Assembly (NCBI RefSeq): GCF_004114795.1 | Contig: NZ_CP035311.1 | Coordinates: forward strand, 2,480,001 to 2,544,000 | DNA from: Janthinobacterium sp. 17J80-10 | GTDB taxonomy: Bacteria; Pseudomonadota; Gammaproteobacteria; Burkholderiales; Burkholderiaceae_D | Direction of reading: 5' to 3' | DNA length: 64,000 bases | Shown: one piece after another, positions 17,870 through 28,510 of the stretch | Numbering within the stretch: the first letter of the stretch is position 1 | Layout of the letters: every line of letters begins with the position of its first letter | Notes under the pieces: model-generated | The model's database searches: none | Told to the model about the DNA's origin: nothing | What the model saw: the letters and a program-made list of their open reading frames with translations, nothing else | Made by a program: the position numbers and the translations under genes

Positions 17870-17881
17870 TTCAGTGAACCT

Positions 17882-18952
17882 TTATTTCCAGATGTTCCAT
17901 GGCGACAGGATCCAGCCGGCCACGATCACCAGGTAGGCCAGGGTCAGCGGAATGAATACCTTCCAGCCCAGGCGCATGATCTGGTCATAGCGATAACGCG
18001 GGAACGATGCGCGCGCCCAGATGAACATCGACACCACGAAGAAAGTCTTGATACCCAGCCAGATCCAGCCCGGGATGAACGACAGGAAGGCGAACGGCGC
18101 ATCCCAGCCACCCAGGAACATCAGCGATGCCAATGCCGAGATCAGGATCATGTTGGCGTATTCCGCCAGGAAGAAGATCGCAAAGCCCATGCCCGAATAT
18201 TCGACCATGTGGCCGGCGACAATCTCCGACTCGCCTTCCACCACGTCGAACGGGTGGCGGTTGGTTTCAGCGATGCCCGAGATCACGTAGATCACGAAAA
18301 TCGGCAGCAGCGGCAGCCAGTTCCAGGAAAGGAAATTCAGGCCCATGTCGGCGAACATGCCGCGGGTCTGGATGGCGACGATCTCGGAAAAGTTCAGGCT
18401 GCCCGACACCATCAAGACGATCACCAGCGCAAAACCCATGGCGATTTCATAGGACACCATCTGCGCGGACGCACGCATGGCGCCCAGGAAGGCGTACTTG
18501 GAGTTGGATGCCCAGCCGGCAATGATCACGCCGTACACTTCCATCGAGGTGATGGCCATGACGAACAGCAGTCCGGCATTGATGTTTGCCAGCGCCAGTT
18601 CCGGACCGAAGGGAACCACCGCCCAGGCGGCCAGCGCCGGCATGATGGTCATGATCGGCGCGATCACGAACAATGCCTTGTTGGCCTTGGCCGGAATCAG
18701 GATTTCCTTTAACAGCATCTTCACGGCATCGGCGATCGGCTGCAAGAGGCCTGCAGGACCGACGCGGTTCGGGCCGAGGCGGATATGCATCCAGCCGATC
18801 AGCTTGCGTTCCCACAGGGTCAGGTAAGCGACGCACCCCAGCAGCGGCAGCACGACGCAGACGATCTTCACCATGTTCCACACCAGCGGCCAGAATGCGC
18901 CGAGGTAGGTCTGGCCATGGGCATGCATGGTTGCGAGAATTTGATCCATCAT
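17882..18952 (-). CDS. nuoH: NADH-quinone oxidoreductase subunit H
   Basis: 356 residues with eight membrane helices. It forms the quinone-binding chamber with NuoB and NuoD. Conserved loops are visible: [20 protein letters not shown] and the acidic loop [20 protein letters not shown] that lines the quinone and proton entry. Its ATG overlaps the nuoG stop by 4 bases (ATGA), so translation is coupled. Confidence 0.97.
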   Translation of the reverse strand: MMDQILATMHAHGQTYLGAFWPLVWNMVKIVCVVLPLLGCVAYLTLWERKLIGWMHIRLGPNRVGPAGLLQPIADAVKMLLKEILIPAKANKALFVIAPIMTIMPALAAWAVVPFGPELALANINAGLLFVMAITSMEVYGVIIAGWASNSKYAFLGAMRASAQMVSYEIAMGFALVIVLMVSGSLNFSEIVAIQTRGMFADMGLNFLSWNWLPLLPIFVIYVISGIAETNRHPFDVVEGESEIVAGHMVEYSGMGFAIFFLAEYANMILISALASLMFLGGWDAPFAFLSFIPGWIWLGIKTFFVVSMFIWARASFPRYRYDQIMRLGWKVFIPLTLAYLVIVAGWILSPWNIWK

Positions 18953-21285
18953 GCCTTCTCCACGCTGATTTCACCGAACATGGCGCCGAGGCCCACGGTC
19001 GCGGCATGGGCCGCTGCCACGCGCACGACATTGCCAGGCAAGCCGCGGGCGATGCCGACCTCCAGGACGGCGCTGCCCTGCCCTTGCCTGACGTTGATCC
19101 TGCCGCCCGCCTCGACGCCCAGCTTTTGCGCCAGGGCTGCGGAAATCCAGGCTGCCGGCGCAGTGGCGTCAGCGGTCTGCTGCAGCGAAGCGGCGCGGCG
19201 CACGATGGCGTCGGTGGCATAGATCGGCACATCGGCCAGGCGCTCCAGCACGCCGGCGTCTGCCGCCAGGTCAGCCAGCGGCGCTGCGCCGGTCAGGTTG
19301 TTCAGGCGGCTGCGCACATCGGCGTCGGCCGGCGTTGCCGTGCCAAGGATTTCATTGCGGATGGCTTCGGAAGACTGGTAATCGAATCCGTCCAGCTCCA
19401 GCAGGTTGCCCAGGACGCGCAGCACCTTCCAGCCCGGACGCGTCTCGCCCAGCGGCTTGACGGTGCCGTTGAAGCTTTGCGCGCGGCCTTCGGCGCTGAT
19501 GAACGTGCCGGAAGTTTCCGAGAACGGTGCGGTCGGCAGCAGCACGTCGGCATAGTCCTTGCCGTGCGCAAATGGCGACATCACCACGACCATTTCGGCC
19601 TGTTCCAGCGCGGCACGCGCGGCTTGCGGATTGTAGCTGTCGTATTCCGGCTCGGCATTCAGTAGCAGGTAAGCCTTGCGCGGTTGTTCGAACGCCTGCA
19701 GGGCATTGGCGCCCTTGCCCGGGATTGCATTAGCGACGTAACCGCCGACGCTGTTGGCGCCTTCGGTCAGGTAACCGAATTTGGCATTGGTATTCTGGGC
19801 GATCCACTCGGCGGCGGCATGCAGCAGCGCGGCTTGCGGATGCTGGGCGGCGGCATTGCCGAGCAGGACCGCGGTTGCCTCGTCAGCCAGCAGGCTTTCG
19901 GCAATCGCGCGCGCTTCCGGCGACGCTTCGACATTCTCGAAGCCGGCGGGTGCGGCGATGCCCTTGACCTGGGCCACGGCTGCCACGACTTGCGACAGCG
20001 CCGCGAGCCAGCTGGAAGGCGCAGCAATCATCTTGTTAGCCACCGGCATCAGCAAATCGTCATCGCTGCCGTGCAGGATGCTGACCTTGGCGCCGCGCTT
20101 GACCGCCTGGCGCAGGCGCGCAGCCAGCAGCGGATGGTCCTTGCGCAGGAACGAGCCGATCACGAAGGCGCGGCGCAGCTGGCCGAATTCGGCAACCGAC
20201 ATGCCCAGCCACGGCGTGACCCGGCCGTCCAGCACGAAGTCGGACTGGCGCAGGCGGAAATCGACGTTGTCGGAACCAAGGCCGCGCACGACTTTCTGCA
20301 GCAGCGACAATTCTTCCAGGGTGGAATGCGGCGCAGCCAGGGCGGCGATGGCATCGGCGCCATGCTCATGGCGGATGTTGCGCAAGCCATGGGCAACGTA
20401 TTCGAGGGCAGTCTGCCAGTCGGTGGCGACCCACTTGCCATCCTGCTTGATCATTGGCGCAGTCAGGCGATCTTCGCTGTTCAAGCCTTCATAGGCGAAG
20501 CGGTCGCGGTCGGAAATCCAGCATTCGTTGACGTCGTCGTTTTCCAGAGGCAAAACACGCATGACCTTGCTGCCCTTGACCTGCACCAGCAGGTTGCTGC
20601 CGAGGCTGTCATGCGGGCTGACCGACTTACGGCGCGACAATTCCCAGGTGCGGGCGCTGTAGCGGAACGGCTTGGATGTCAGGGCGCCGACCGGGCACAG
20701 GTCGATCATGTTGCCCGACAATTCGGAATCGACGGTCTTGCCGACGAAGGAAGTAATCTCGGAGTGCTCGCCGCGGCCCAGCATGCCGAACTCCATGACG
20801 CCGGCAATTTCCTGGCCAAAGCGCACGCAGCGGGTGCAGTGGATGCAGCGGGTCATCTCCTTCATGGAGATCAGCGGGCCGGCATCCTTCGGCGGCACCA
20901 CGCGCTTTTCCTCTTCGTAGCGCGAAGACGAGCCGCCGTAACCGACGGCCAGATCCTGCAACTGGCATTCGCCGCCCTGGTCGCAGATCGGGCAATCCAG
21001 CGGGTGGTTAATCAGCAGGAATTCCATCACGCTCTTTTGCGCGGCAACAGCCTTGTTGCTGTTGGAGCGCACGATCATGCCTGCGGTAACAGGCGTGGCG
21101 CAAGCCGGCAAGGGCTTGGGCGCCTTCTCGACTTCGACCAGGCACATGCGGCAGTTGGCCGCAATGGAGAGCTTCTTGTGATAGCAGAAATGGGGGATGT
21201 AAGTGCCGAGCTTGTTGGCAGCGTCCATTACCATGCTGCCTTCCTGCACTTCTACCTTCTTGCCGTCAATTTCGATTTCAACCAT
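18949..21285 (-). CDS. nuoG: NADH-quinone oxidoreductase subunit G
   Basis: 778 residues, the large iron-sulfur subunit of the peripheral arm. The N-terminus holds the 2Fe-2S ligands ([15 protein letters not shown] and PACATPV). Next are the His-Cys 4Fe-4S motif [18 protein letters not shown] and a further 4Fe-4S site [14 protein letters not shown], with its last ligand in CPVGALTS. A molybdopterin-oxidoreductase-like C-terminal domain follows without catalytic function in this family. It lies 45 bases after nuoF and overlaps nuoH. Confidence 0.96.
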   Translation of the reverse strand: MVEIEIDGKKVEVQEGSMVMDAANKLGTYIPHFCYHKKLSIAANCRMCLVEVEKAPKPLPACATPVTAGMIVRSNSNKAVAAQKSVMEFLLINHPLDCPICDQGGECQLQDLAVGYGGSSSRYEEEKRVVPPKDAGPLISMKEMTRCIHCTRCVRFGQEIAGVMEFGMLGRGEHSEITSFVGKTVDSELSGNMIDLCPVGALTSKPFRYSARTWELSRRKSVSPHDSLGSNLLVQVKGSKVMRVLPLENDDVNECWISDRDRFAYEGLNSEDRLTAPMIKQDGKWVATDWQTALEYVAHGLRNIRHEHGADAIAALAAPHSTLEELSLLQKVVRGLGSDNVDFRLRQSDFVLDGRVTPWLGMSVAEFGQLRRAFVIGSFLRKDHPLLAARLRQAVKRGAKVSILHGSDDDLLMPVANKMIAAPSSWLAALSQVVAAVAQVKGIAAPAGFENVEASPEARAIAESLLADEATAVLLGNAAAQHPQAALLHAAAEWIAQNTNAKFGYLTEGANSVGGYVANAIPGKGANALQAFEQPRKAYLLLNAEPEYDSYNPQAARAALEQAEMVVVMSPFAHGKDYADVLLPTAPFSETSGTFISAEGRAQSFNGTVKPLGETRPGWKVLRVLGNLLELDGFDYQSSEAIRNEILGTATPADADVRSRLNNLTGAAPLADLAADAGVLERLADVPIYATDAIVRRAASLQQTADATAPAAWISAALAQKLGVEAGGRINVRQGQGSAVLEVGIARGLPGNVVRVAAAHAATVGLGAMFGEISVEKA

Positions 21286-21330
21286 GGCTATTTATCTTCG
21301 CCCTAGGGTGCGCGAAACGCACCGGATCTG

Positions 21331-22626
21331 TTAAATGTAAGCGGGCACCAGGCAATGCTTGTGCTCGATGTGGTACGCAAACTCTTCACGGAAATTCTTG
21401 ATCATGCCGCGCACCGGCATGGCTGCCGCATCGCCCAGCGCGCAAATGGTGCGGCCCTGGATGTTGTCGGCAATCGTATTGAGCATGTCCAGGTCTTCCG
21501 GACGGCCCTGGCCGTTTTCGATCCGGTGCACCATGCGGTACAGCCAGCCGGTGCCTTCGCGGCACGGCGTGCACTGGCCGCAGGATTCCTCGTAATAGAA
21601 GTACGACAGTCGCAGCAGCGACTTGACCATGCAGCGCGTCTCGTCCATCACGATCACGGCGCCCGAACCCAGCATCGAGCCGGCCTTGGCGATCGAGTCG
21701 TAATCCATGTCGGTGGCCATCATGACTTCGCCGGTAATCACGGGGGCAGACGAGCCGCCCGGGATCACGGCCTTGATCTTCTTGCCACCGCGCATGCCAC
21801 CGGCCAGTTCCAGCAGCTTGGCAAATGGCGTGCCCAACGGGATTTCATAATTGCCCGGACGCTCGACGTCACCCGAGATCGAAAAGATCTTGGTGCCGCC
21901 ATTGTTCGGCTTGCCCAGCGCAGCATAAGCGGGACCGCCCATCTTCATGATGAAGGGCACTGCAGCGAAGGTTTCGGTATTGTTGATGGTGGTCGGCTTG
22001 CCGTACAAACCGAAGCTCGCCGGGAATGGCGGCTTGAAGCGCGGCTGGCCCTTCTTGCCTTCGAGCGACTCCAGCAGCGCGGTTTCTTCGCCGCAGATGT
22101 AGGCGCCATAACCGTGGAAGGCATGCAGCTGGAAGCTGAAGTCGCTGCCCTGGATATTGTTGCCCAGGAAGCCGGCAGCGCGCGCCTCTTCCAGCGCTTC
22201 CTCGAAGCGCTCGTACTCGGACCAGATCTCGCCGTGGATATAGTTGTAACCGGCGGTGATGCCCATGGCATACGCGCCGATCGCCATGCCTTCGATCAGG
22301 GCATGCGGGTTGTAGCGGATAATGTCGCGGTCCTTGAAGGTGCCCGGCTCGCCTTCGTCGGTATTGCAGACGAGGTATTTTTGTCCCGGGAACTGGCGCG
22401 GCATGAAGCTCCACTTCAGGCCGGTGGGAAAACCGGCGCCGCCGCGGCCGCGCAGCGAAGATGCCTTCAGTTCGGCGATGACCTGCTCCGGCGTGATTTT
22501 CTCGGCCAGGATGCGTTTCAGGGATTCGTAGCCGCCGCGCTTGACGTAGTCGGCCAGGTGCCAGTTCTGGCCATCCAGGCCAGCCAGGATCAGGGGATTG
22601 ATGTGACGGTCGTGCAGGCAAGTCAT
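21331..22626 (-). CDS. nuoF: NADH-quinone oxidoreductase subunit F
   Basis: 431 residues. This subunit binds NADH and FMN and carries cluster N3. The glycine-rich nucleotide site is [13 protein letters not shown], with [15 protein letters not shown] after it. The 4Fe-4S ligands lie in [15 protein letters not shown] plus a later cysteine in [14 protein letters not shown]. Its start overlaps the nuoE stop by 4 bases. Confidence 0.97.
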   Translation of the reverse strand: MTCLHDRHINPLILAGLDGQNWHLADYVKRGGYESLKRILAEKITPEQVIAELKASSLRGRGGAGFPTGLKWSFMPRQFPGQKYLVCNTDEGEPGTFKDRDIIRYNPHALIEGMAIGAYAMGITAGYNYIHGEIWSEYERFEEALEEARAAGFLGNNIQGSDFSFQLHAFHGYGAYICGEETALLESLEGKKGQPRFKPPFPASFGLYGKPTTINNTETFAAVPFIMKMGGPAYAALGKPNNGGTKIFSISGDVERPGNYEIPLGTPFAKLLELAGGMRGGKKIKAVIPGGSSAPVITGEVMMATDMDYDSIAKAGSMLGSGAVIVMDETRCMVKSLLRLSYFYYEESCGQCTPCREGTGWLYRMVHRIENGQGRPEDLDMLNTIADNIQGRTICALGDAAAMPVRGMIKNFREEFAYHIEHKHCLVPAYI

Positions 22627-23102
22627 TTCTTCAGCTCCTCGACCAGCGCGTCGAGCTTTTCATTCGACATGTGGCTGCACATGCGCTTGTTATTGACGAT
22701 CAGCACCGGTGCGTCGCCGCAGGCGCCCATGCATTCGCCTTCCTGCAAGGTGAACAGGCCGTCGCCGGTGGTTTCCTTGAAATCGATGCCGAGTTTCTTC
22801 TTCAGGTACTCGGCTGCGGCAACGCCGCCCGACAGCGCGCACGGCAGGTTGGTGCACACCGTGACCTTGTTCTTGCCGACCGGCTTGACGTTGTACATGG
22901 CGTAAAAGGTCGCGACTTCCTGCACGGCGATGGCGGGCATGCGGATGTAGTCGGCAAGCTCCTGCATGACTTCCGGCGGCAGCCAGCCCAGCTCGCTCTG
23001 CGCGATGGCCAGCGCCGCCATCACGGCGGATTGCCGCTGGTCAGCGGGGAATTTCGCGATCTCGCGATCGATCTTCTTGTACGATTGCTCTGATAACAGC
23101 AT
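22623..23102 (-). CDS. nuoE: NADH-quinone oxidoreductase subunit E
   Basis: 159-residue thioredoxin-fold subunit with the 2Fe-2S cluster N1a. The four cysteines are in [11 protein letters not shown] and [12 protein letters not shown]. The N-terminal helical part [18 protein letters not shown] is family-like. It overlaps nuoF by 4 bases and follows nuoD by 30. Confidence 0.97.
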   Translation of the reverse strand: MLLSEQSYKKIDREIAKFPADQRQSAVMAALAIAQSELGWLPPEVMQELADYIRMPAIAVQEVATFYAMYNVKPVGKNKVTVCTNLPCALSGGVAAAEYLKKKLGIDFKETTGDGLFTLQEGECMGACGDAPVLIVNNKRMCSHMSNEKLDALVEELKK

Positions 23103-23132
23103 TGCGTTTCTGCCTCAATTAGCGGCCGCGCC

Positions 23133-24386
23133 TTAGCGGTCGATCTCACCAAACACGATATCCTGGGTGCCGATGATCGTCACGGCGTCGGCGATCATGT
23201 GGCCTTTTGCCATCTCGTTCAAGCCCTGCAGGTGGGCAAAGCCCGGTGCGCGGATTTTCATGCGGTAGGGCTTGTTGGCACCATCCGACACCAGGTAGAT
23301 GCCAAATTCGCCCTTCGGATGCTCGATGGCGGCATAGGCTTCGCCTTGCGGCACATGAAAACCTTCGGTAAAGAGCTTGAAGTGGTGGATCAGCTCTTCC
23401 ATGTTGCTCTTCATGTCGACGCGCGACGGCGGCGCCACCTTGTGGTTGTCCGTCATGACCGGACCCGGATTGTTGCGCAGCCACTCGACGCATTGCTTGA
23501 TGATGCGGTTGGACTGGCGCATTTCCTCGACGCGCACGAGGTAGCGGTCATAGCAGTCGCCGTTGACGCCAACCGGAATGTCGAAGTCCAGCAGGTCGTA
23601 GACTTCGTAGGGCTGCTTCTTGCGCAGGTCCCACTCGACGCCGGAACCGCGCAGCATGGCGCCGGTGAAGCCCATCGCCTTGGCGCGCTCCGGCGACACC
23701 ACGCCGACGCCGACCAGGCGCTGTTTCCAGATGCGGTTGTCGGTCAGCAGGGTTTCGTATTCGTCGACGTATTTCGGGAAACGGTTGGTGAAATCCTCGA
23801 TGAAGTCCAGCAGCGAACCCTGGCGGTTCTCGTTCATCTGGCGGATCGCCTTTTCATTGCGCATGATCGATGCGCGGTATTGCGGCATGGTGTCCGGCAG
23901 GTCGCGGTACACGCCGCCCGGGCGGTAGTAGGCCGCATGCAGGCGCGCGCCCGACACCGCTTCGTAGCAATCCATCAGGTCTTCGCGCTCGCGGAAGGCA
24001 TACAGGAATACCGCCATGGCGCCGACGTCGAGCGCATGCGCGCCCAGCCACAGCAAGTGGTTCAACAGGCGCGTGATCTCGTCGAACATGACGCGGATGT
24101 ACTGCGCGCGCAACGGCACTTCGAGGCCCAGGAGCTTCTCGATCGCCAGCACGTAGCCGTGCTCGTTGCACATCATCGACACGTAGTCGAGGCGGTCCAT
24201 GTAGGGCACCGACTGCAGGAAAGTCTTTTGTTCCGCCAGCTTTTCGGTGGCGCGATGCAACAGGCCGATGTGCGGATCGGCGCGCTGGATGACTTCACCG
24301 TCGAGCTCCAGCACCAGGCGCAAGACGCCGTGCGCGGCCGGATGCTGCGGCCCGAAGTTGAGGGTATAGTTTTTGATGTCAGCCAT
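23133..24386 (-). CDS. nuoD: NADH-quinone oxidoreductase subunit D
   Basis: 417 residues, 49-kDa subunit related to NiFe hydrogenases. It holds the quinone site at the end of the iron-sulfur chain. The N-terminal quinone-site histidine loop is [14 protein letters not shown], with the tyrosine in [11 protein letters not shown]. The C-terminus ends DIVFGEIDR as in the family. The start overlaps the nuoC stop (TAATG). Confidence 0.97.
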   Translation of the reverse strand: MADIKNYTLNFGPQHPAAHGVLRLVLELDGEVIQRADPHIGLLHRATEKLAEQKTFLQSVPYMDRLDYVSMMCNEHGYVLAIEKLLGLEVPLRAQYIRVMFDEITRLLNHLLWLGAHALDVGAMAVFLYAFREREDLMDCYEAVSGARLHAAYYRPGGVYRDLPDTMPQYRASIMRNEKAIRQMNENRQGSLLDFIEDFTNRFPKYVDEYETLLTDNRIWKQRLVGVGVVSPERAKAMGFTGAMLRGSGVEWDLRKKQPYEVYDLLDFDIPVGVNGDCYDRYLVRVEEMRQSNRIIKQCVEWLRNNPGPVMTDNHKVAPPSRVDMKSNMEELIHHFKLFTEGFHVPQGEAYAAIEHPKGEFGIYLVSDGANKPYRMKIRAPGFAHLQGLNEMAKGHMIADAVTIIGTQDIVFGEIDR

Positions 24387-24982
24387 TATTTGACCCCGTA
24401 CTGTTCTTCACGGATCACGCGCGGCGTGATTTCACGCGGCTCGATCGTGACCGGCTGGTAGATCACGCGCTTTTGCTCCGGATCGTAGCGCATCTCGACA
24501 TAGCCGCTGACCGGGAAATCCTTGCGGAACGGGTGGCCGATGAAGCCGTAGTCGGTGAGGATGCGGCGCAGGTCGTCGTGGCCTTCGAACAGGATGCCCA
24601 TGACGTCGAACGCTTCGCGCTCGTACCAGTTGGCGGCATTCCAGATATCGCTCACGGAAGGCACCACAGGCAGCTCGTCGTCCGGCGCGAACACGCGCAC
24701 GCGCACGCGCCAGTTATGCTCGATCGACAGCAGGTGCGAGACGGCAGCGAAGCGCGGGCCTTCCCAGATGCCATCGCCGTAGGCTGAATAATCGACGCCG
24801 CACAGGTCGATCAATTCCTCGAAACGCAGGTCGGCATGGTCGCGCAGCACGCGCATGGCCGCCAGGTAGTCGGCGGCATTGACCACGATGGTGATTTCAC
24901 CCAGCGCGACATTCAGGCTTTGCAGGTGGCTGCCGAGCGCGTTACGCAAGGCGGCTTCAAGGGTTTCTAGTTTCGTCGACAT
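24386..24982 (-). CDS. nuoC: NADH-quinone oxidoreductase subunit C
   Basis: 198 residues, 30-kDa peripheral-arm subunit, separate from NuoD here (the two are fused in E. coli). Family signature: [20 protein letters not shown] followed by [20 protein letters not shown]. It begins 15 bases after nuoB. Confidence 0.97.
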   Translation of the reverse strand: MSTKLETLEAALRNALGSHLQSLNVALGEITIVVNAADYLAAMRVLRDHADLRFEELIDLCGVDYSAYGDGIWEGPRFAAVSHLLSIEHNWRVRVRVFAPDDELPVVPSVSDIWNAANWYEREAFDVMGILFEGHDDLRRILTDYGFIGHPFRKDFPVSGYVEMRYDPEQKRVIYQPVTIEPREITPRVIREEQYGVK

Positions 24983-24997
24983 AGTATGCTTTTACGT

Positions 24998-25474
24998 CTA
25001 GCGGGCGATCGTGTTGGTGCGCTTGATCTTGTTTTGCAGCTGCATGATGCCGTAGATCAGCGCTTCCGCTGTCGGCGGGCAGCCCGGCACGTACACATCC
25101 ACCGGCACGATGCGGTCGCAACCGCGCACCACCGAGTACGAGTAATGGTAGTAACCGCCGCCATTGGCGCAGGAACCCATCGAGATCACCCAGCGCGGCT
25201 CGGACATCTGGTCGTACACCTTGCGCAGCGCCGGCGCCATCTTGTTGCACAGCGTGCCGGCAACGATCATGACGTCGCTTTGTCTCGGCGACGGACGGAA
25301 AATCACGCCGAAGCGGTCCATGTCATAGCGCGACGCACCCGCATGCATCATCTCCACCGCACAGCAGGCAAGGCCGAAGGTCATCGGCCACAGCGAGCCG
25401 GTGCGGCCCCAGTTGATCAGCTTGTCGGCCGTGGTGGTGACAAAGCCTTCGTTCAATACGCCTTCAATAGCCAT
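24998..25474 (-). CDS. nuoB: NADH-quinone oxidoreductase subunit B
   Basis: 158 residues. It carries the terminal 4Fe-4S cluster N2 that reduces quinone. Ligands are the adjacent cysteine pair in [12 protein letters not shown], the cysteine in [12 protein letters not shown] and that in [11 protein letters not shown]. It starts 3 bases after the nuoA stop. Confidence 0.98.
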   Translation of the reverse strand: MAIEGVLNEGFVTTTADKLINWGRTGSLWPMTFGLACCAVEMMHAGASRYDMDRFGVIFRPSPRQSDVMIVAGTLCNKMAPALRKVYDQMSEPRWVISMGSCANGGGYYHYSYSVVRGCDRIVPVDVYVPGCPPTAEALIYGIMQLQNKIKRTNTIAR

Positions 25475-25477
25475 GAC

Positions 25478-25837
25478 TTACTCCCAGTTCAGGGCGCCTT
25501 TCTTCCAGATATACCAAAATCCAACCACGAATTCGGCAATGAACACCATCATCGTCACGAAACCGGCCCAGCCGAGATCGCGCATGGCGACACCCCACGG
25601 GAAGAAGAATGCCGTTTCGAGATCGAACAGAATGAAGAGGATGGCGATGAGGTAGTAGCGCACGTCGAATTTCATGCGCGCATCTTCGAACGCCTCGAAG
25701 CCGCACTCGTACGGCGACAACTTCGCGGCATCCGGCCTGTGCGGGCCCAGCAAGCGCCCCAGCAGCAGCGGCCCGATACCGACACCGATACCGACCAGGA
25801 TGAACAAAAGGATGGGAAAGTAATTTTCGAGGTTCAC
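25478..25837 (-). CDS. nuoA: NADH-quinone oxidoreductase subunit A
   Basis: 119 residues with three membrane helices. Conserved [13 protein letters not shown] lies in the loop near the quinone chamber and [13 protein letters not shown] in the second helix. It is the first gene of the operon. The start is GTG (25835-25837), giving MNLENYFPI as in relatives; only a weak SD is visible. The operon promoter must lie between 25838 and the upstream terminator at 25920, but I see no convincing sigma-70 pair. Confidence 0.96.
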   Translation of the reverse strand: MNLENYFPILLFILVGIGVGIGPLLLGRLLGPHRPDAAKLSPYECGFEAFEDARMKFDVRYYLIAILFILFDLETAFFFPWGVAMRDLGWAGFVTMMVFIAEFVVGFWYIWKKGALNWE

Positions 25838-25919
25838 GGTATGTGCTCGTGCAGATAGTTTGATCCAGAAGACGAACGACCCGACTTGCCGCCACGGGCC
25901 AAACGTCCATTTCCCCGAT

Positions 25920-25958
25920 AAAAAGCCAGCATAGGCAACGCATCCTTGCTGGCTTTTT
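25920..25958 (-). terminator. Terminator after tRNA-Leu, before nuoA
   Basis: AAAAAGCCAGC and GCTGGCTTTTT form a long stem (including A-T pairs) with a 17-nt loop, ending in a T-run. It can act in both directions. On the minus strand it closes the tpiA-secG-tRNA-Leu region just after the tRNA 3' end. Confidence 0.85.
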
Positions 25959-25973
25959 GATCTTGTTATTTAT

Positions 25974-26058
25974 TGGTGCCGACGGCGAGACTCGAACTCG
26001 CACAGCTTGCGCCACTACCCCCTCAAGATAGCGTGTCTACCAATTTCACCACGTCGGC
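25974..26058 (-). tRNA. tRNA-Leu (anticodon GAG)
   Basis: 85-base tRNA including an encoded CCA end. The acceptor stem is GCCGACG/CGTCGGC. The D arm reads GTGAAATTGGTAGAC, and the anticodon stem-loop is CTATC-TTGAGGG-GGTAG with anticodon GAG. A type II variable arm follows, then the T arm with GTTCGAGTC. It reads CUC/CUU leucine codons. Position between secG and nuoA is common in betaproteobacteria. Confidence 0.97.
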
Positions 26059-26069
26059 ATTAGCCTGCT

Positions 26070-26098
26070 ATTTTAACTGCTTTGCTACCTTTATTCAA
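26070..26098 (-). promoter_or_regulatory. Promoter of tRNA-Leu
   Basis: Minus-strand TTGAAT (26093-26098) and TAAAAT (26070-26075) are 17 bases apart, and the -10 box lies 11 bases before the mature tRNA 5' end. This suggests the tRNA is transcribed from its own promoter as well as from secG. Confidence 0.65.
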
Positions 26099-26141
26099 TG
26101 CGCATTGCCACAAAACAATGAATGAATTTCTGAGTGATAAC

Positions 26142-26543
26142 TTATTTTGGTATCTGGTTTGCTGGCGCGACCGGTGCCGGCGCACCTGCTGCAGGTGCCG
26201 GCGCTGGAGCAGCCCCTTGCGCCGGCTGCGCAGGCGCAGGAACTGTATTCGTGGACGCCGGTGCGGTTGGCAGGTTTTCCATCACGCCGCCCTTGACTGC
26301 ACCGGGCTTGTTACCGATATAGGCAAGTGCCAGAGTTGCGCAAAAGAAAATAGTCGCGGCAACGCCGGTCGACTTGGACAAGAAATTGGACGATCCGCTC
26401 GCACCGAAAAGGCTGCCCGAAGCACCCGAGCCAAATGCCGCTCCCATATCTGCGCCCTTGCCATGCTGCAGCAACACCAGACCAATGATTGTCAGAGCAG
26501 ACAAGACCTGGACAACAATAACCACCGTAAACAAAATATTCAT
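26142..26543 (-). CDS. secG: Preprotein translocase subunit SecG
   Basis: 133 residues. It is a small membrane partner of SecYE that stimulates SecA-driven export. There are two membrane segments (about 2-22 and 58-76) around the family motif LLQHGKGADMGAAFGSGASG and SLFGASGSSNFLSK. The C-terminal tail of about 50 residues is unusually rich in alanine and proline, as in several betaproteobacteria, and probably disordered. It lies 46 bases after tpiA. Confidence 0.95.
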   Translation of the reverse strand: MNILFTVVIVVQVLSALTIIGLVLLQHGKGADMGAAFGSGASGSLFGASGSSNFLSKSTGVAATIFFCATLALAYIGNKPGAVKGGVMENLPTAPASTNTVPAPAQPAQGAAPAPAPAAGAPAPVAPANQIPK

Positions 26544-26589
26544 CGATTCGCTTCCAATTGCAATTAATACTGCATCGTCAAAATAGTGA

Positions 26590-27336
26590 TCAGGCAGCGC
26601 CTATGATCGCCAGAAAATCCGCCGCTTTCAAAGCCGCGCCACCTACCAGGCCGCCATCGATATCCGGCATCGCCAGGAGTTCCCTGGCGTTATCCGGCTT
26701 CATGCTGCCGCCATACAAAATCTGCACTTTCTGCGCAACACCGGCATCCTTGGCGCTTAGCCGCGCACGCAGCATGGCATGCACTTCCTGCGCCATGCCT
26801 GGCGTGGCCGTCTTGCCGGTGCCGATTGCCCAGACTGGCTCATATGCCAGCACGATACGACCCAACTGCGCCGCATCCAGGGCTTCCAGGACCGCATCGA
26901 CCTGGCCGCCAACCACCAGGTCGGTTTGCCCTGCCTCGCGCTCTTGCAGCGTTTCGCCGACGCAGACAATCGGCGTCACACCCGCAGCCAGCGCACGCAC
27001 GGTCTTTTGCGCCACCAGCTCATTGCTTTCGCCATGATACGCGCGTCGCTCGGAATGCCCGACGATGACATAGGTGCAGCCGAAATCCAGCAGCATCGAT
27101 GCAGCCACTTCGCCGGTATACGCACCCGACTCGTGCACGGAAACATCCTGCGCGCCCCAGGCGATGCTGCTGCCTTTTAACTCAGCCTGGCACTGCGCCA
27201 AATAAGGGGCCGGCGCGCACACCGCAACATCACAGGAACCTTCCTGCAAACCAGCCTTGAGGCCGGCCAGCAGGGACGCATTGGCGGCCAGGCTGCCATT
27301 CATTTTCCAGTTACCTGCGACTAGTTTTCGGCGCAT
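26590..27336 (-). CDS. tpiA: Triosephosphate isomerase
   Basis: Interconverts dihydroxyacetone phosphate and glyceraldehyde 3-phosphate in glycolysis and gluconeogenesis, cytosolic. 248 residues, usual length. Active-site lysine in GNWKMNG, histidine in VIVGHSERR, glutamate in [15 protein letters not shown], and phosphate loop [10 protein letters not shown] with [10 protein letters not shown]. It has its own promoter and is followed by secG. Confidence 0.98.
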   Translation of the reverse strand: MRRKLVAGNWKMNGSLAANASLLAGLKAGLQEGSCDVAVCAPAPYLAQCQAELKGSSIAWGAQDVSVHESGAYTGEVAASMLLDFGCTYVIVGHSERRAYHGESNELVAQKTVRALAAGVTPIVCVGETLQEREAGQTDLVVGGQVDAVLEALDAAQLGRIVLAYEPVWAIGTGKTATPGMAQEVHAMLRARLSAKDAGVAQKVQILYGGSMKPDNARELLAMPDIDGGLVGGAALKAADFLAIIGAA

Positions 27337-27363
27337 ATGAGACCATTTTTAAAATAACCCGCT

Positions 27364-27393
27364 ATTGTAGCCCGTTGATGCAAAACCGGTCAA
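27364..27393 (-). promoter_or_regulatory. Promoter of tpiA-secG
   Basis: Minus-strand TTGACC (27388-27393) and TACAAT (27364-27369) separated by 18 bases, about 28 bases before the tpiA ATG. Good sigma-70 match. Confidence 0.65.
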
Positions 27394-27432
27394 ACCGGCA
27401 TGTCGCCATGAGCCCCGGCAAGCTTCCCCGCC

Positions 27433-28422
27433 CTACGCTGCCGCCACAGTCAACACGATCTTGCCGATATGAGCACTGCTTTCCATCAAGGCATGGGCCT
27501 CGGCCGCCTTTTCAAGCGGGAACACGCTGTGAATGACTGGCCTGATCTTGCCGGATGCCAGCAAAGGCCATACCTTTTCCCGCAGATTGGCGGCAATCGC
27601 GGCCTTGAATGCCACCGGCCGCGGACGCAGGGTCGATCCGGTCAAGGTGAGGCGCCGGCGCAGCACCTGGCCGAGGTCGACCGTACCTTTGGCGCCGCCC
27701 AGGAAGGCGATCATGACGATTCGGCCATCGTCGGCCAGGGCATCGATCTCGCGCGGGATATAGTCGCCCCCCACCATGTCGAGAATGACATCGACGCCCT
27801 TGCCCGCCGTGGCTTGCCTGACCATCTCGACAAAATCCTCGCTGCGGTAGTTGATGCCTTTTTCCGCCCCCAGGGCTTCACAGGCGCGGCATTTCTCTTC
27901 CGTGCCGGCGGTGGCGAAGACGCGATGCCCCAGCGCTGCGGCAAGCTGGATCGCGGTAACGCCGATGCCGGAACTGCCGCCCTGCACCAGCAGGGTTTCG
28001 CCCTTTGCCAGATGGGCACGGTCGAAGACATTGCTCCATACCGTAAAGAACGTTTCGGGCAGCGAAGCGGCCTCCTGCGCACTCCAGCCATGCGGCACCG
28101 GCAGGCACTGCGCGACCGGGACTGCGCAATACTCGGCATAGCCGCCACCCTGCGCCAGTGCGCATACCATGTCGCCCATATTAAAGCCGCTGCCCGCCAG
28201 TTCGCCGGCAACGATCTCGCCTGCCACTTCCAGGCCGGGCAAATCGGAGGCGCCCGGCGGCACCGGGTAACGGCCAAGGCGCTGCAGCACATCAGGACGA
28301 TTCACCCCCGCCGCATGGACCTTGATCAGGACTTCGCCAGCCTTCAGTTCCGGCATTGGCCGCTCGCACAATTGCAAGACTTCGGGCGCGCCCGGCCGGC
28401 TGATTTCAATTGCCTTCATCAT
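27433..28422 (-). CDS. NAD(P)H quinone oxidoreductase, zinc-less MDR family (PIG3-like)
   Basis: 329 residues, medium-chain dehydrogenase/reductase fold. The N-terminal GroES-like part has AAGVNRPDVLQRLGRYPVPP. The nucleotide-binding motif is LVQGGSSGIGVTAIQLA. The zinc ligands of alcohol dehydrogenases are absent. Relatives reduce quinones or enones with NADPH; the substrate here is unknown. I chose the ATG at 28420-28422 (GGAG 8 bases upstream) over an earlier in-frame TTG; another ATG follows directly. It lies after the pnp terminator and about 96 bases before tpiA, with no clear terminator between. Confidence 0.88.
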   Translation of the reverse strand: MMKAIEISRPGAPEVLQLCERPMPELKAGEVLIKVHAAGVNRPDVLQRLGRYPVPPGASDLPGLEVAGEIVAGELAGSGFNMGDMVCALAQGGGYAEYCAVPVAQCLPVPHGWSAQEAASLPETFFTVWSNVFDRAHLAKGETLLVQGGSSGIGVTAIQLAAALGHRVFATAGTEEKCRACEALGAEKGINYRSEDFVEMVRQATAGKGVDVILDMVGGDYIPREIDALADDGRIVMIAFLGGAKGTVDLGQVLRRRLTLTGSTLRPRPVAFKAAIAANLREKVWPLLASGKIRPVIHSVFPLEKAAEAHALMESSAHIGKIVLTVAAA

Positions 28423-28440
28423 TGTTTCCACTCCATGCAA

Positions 28441-28467
28441 AAAAAAAGCCCGGGCACGCGCCCGGGC
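28441..28467 (-). terminator. Terminator after pnp
   Basis: Minus-strand GCCCGGGC-GCGT-GCCCGGGC stem (8 bp, 4-nt loop) followed by seven or eight T, about 45 bases after the pnp stop. Confidence 0.93.
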
Positions 28468-28510
28468 ATTTCATGCGTGCCTGCCTGCGGCAGCGCACTC
28501 ACTGGCGCGC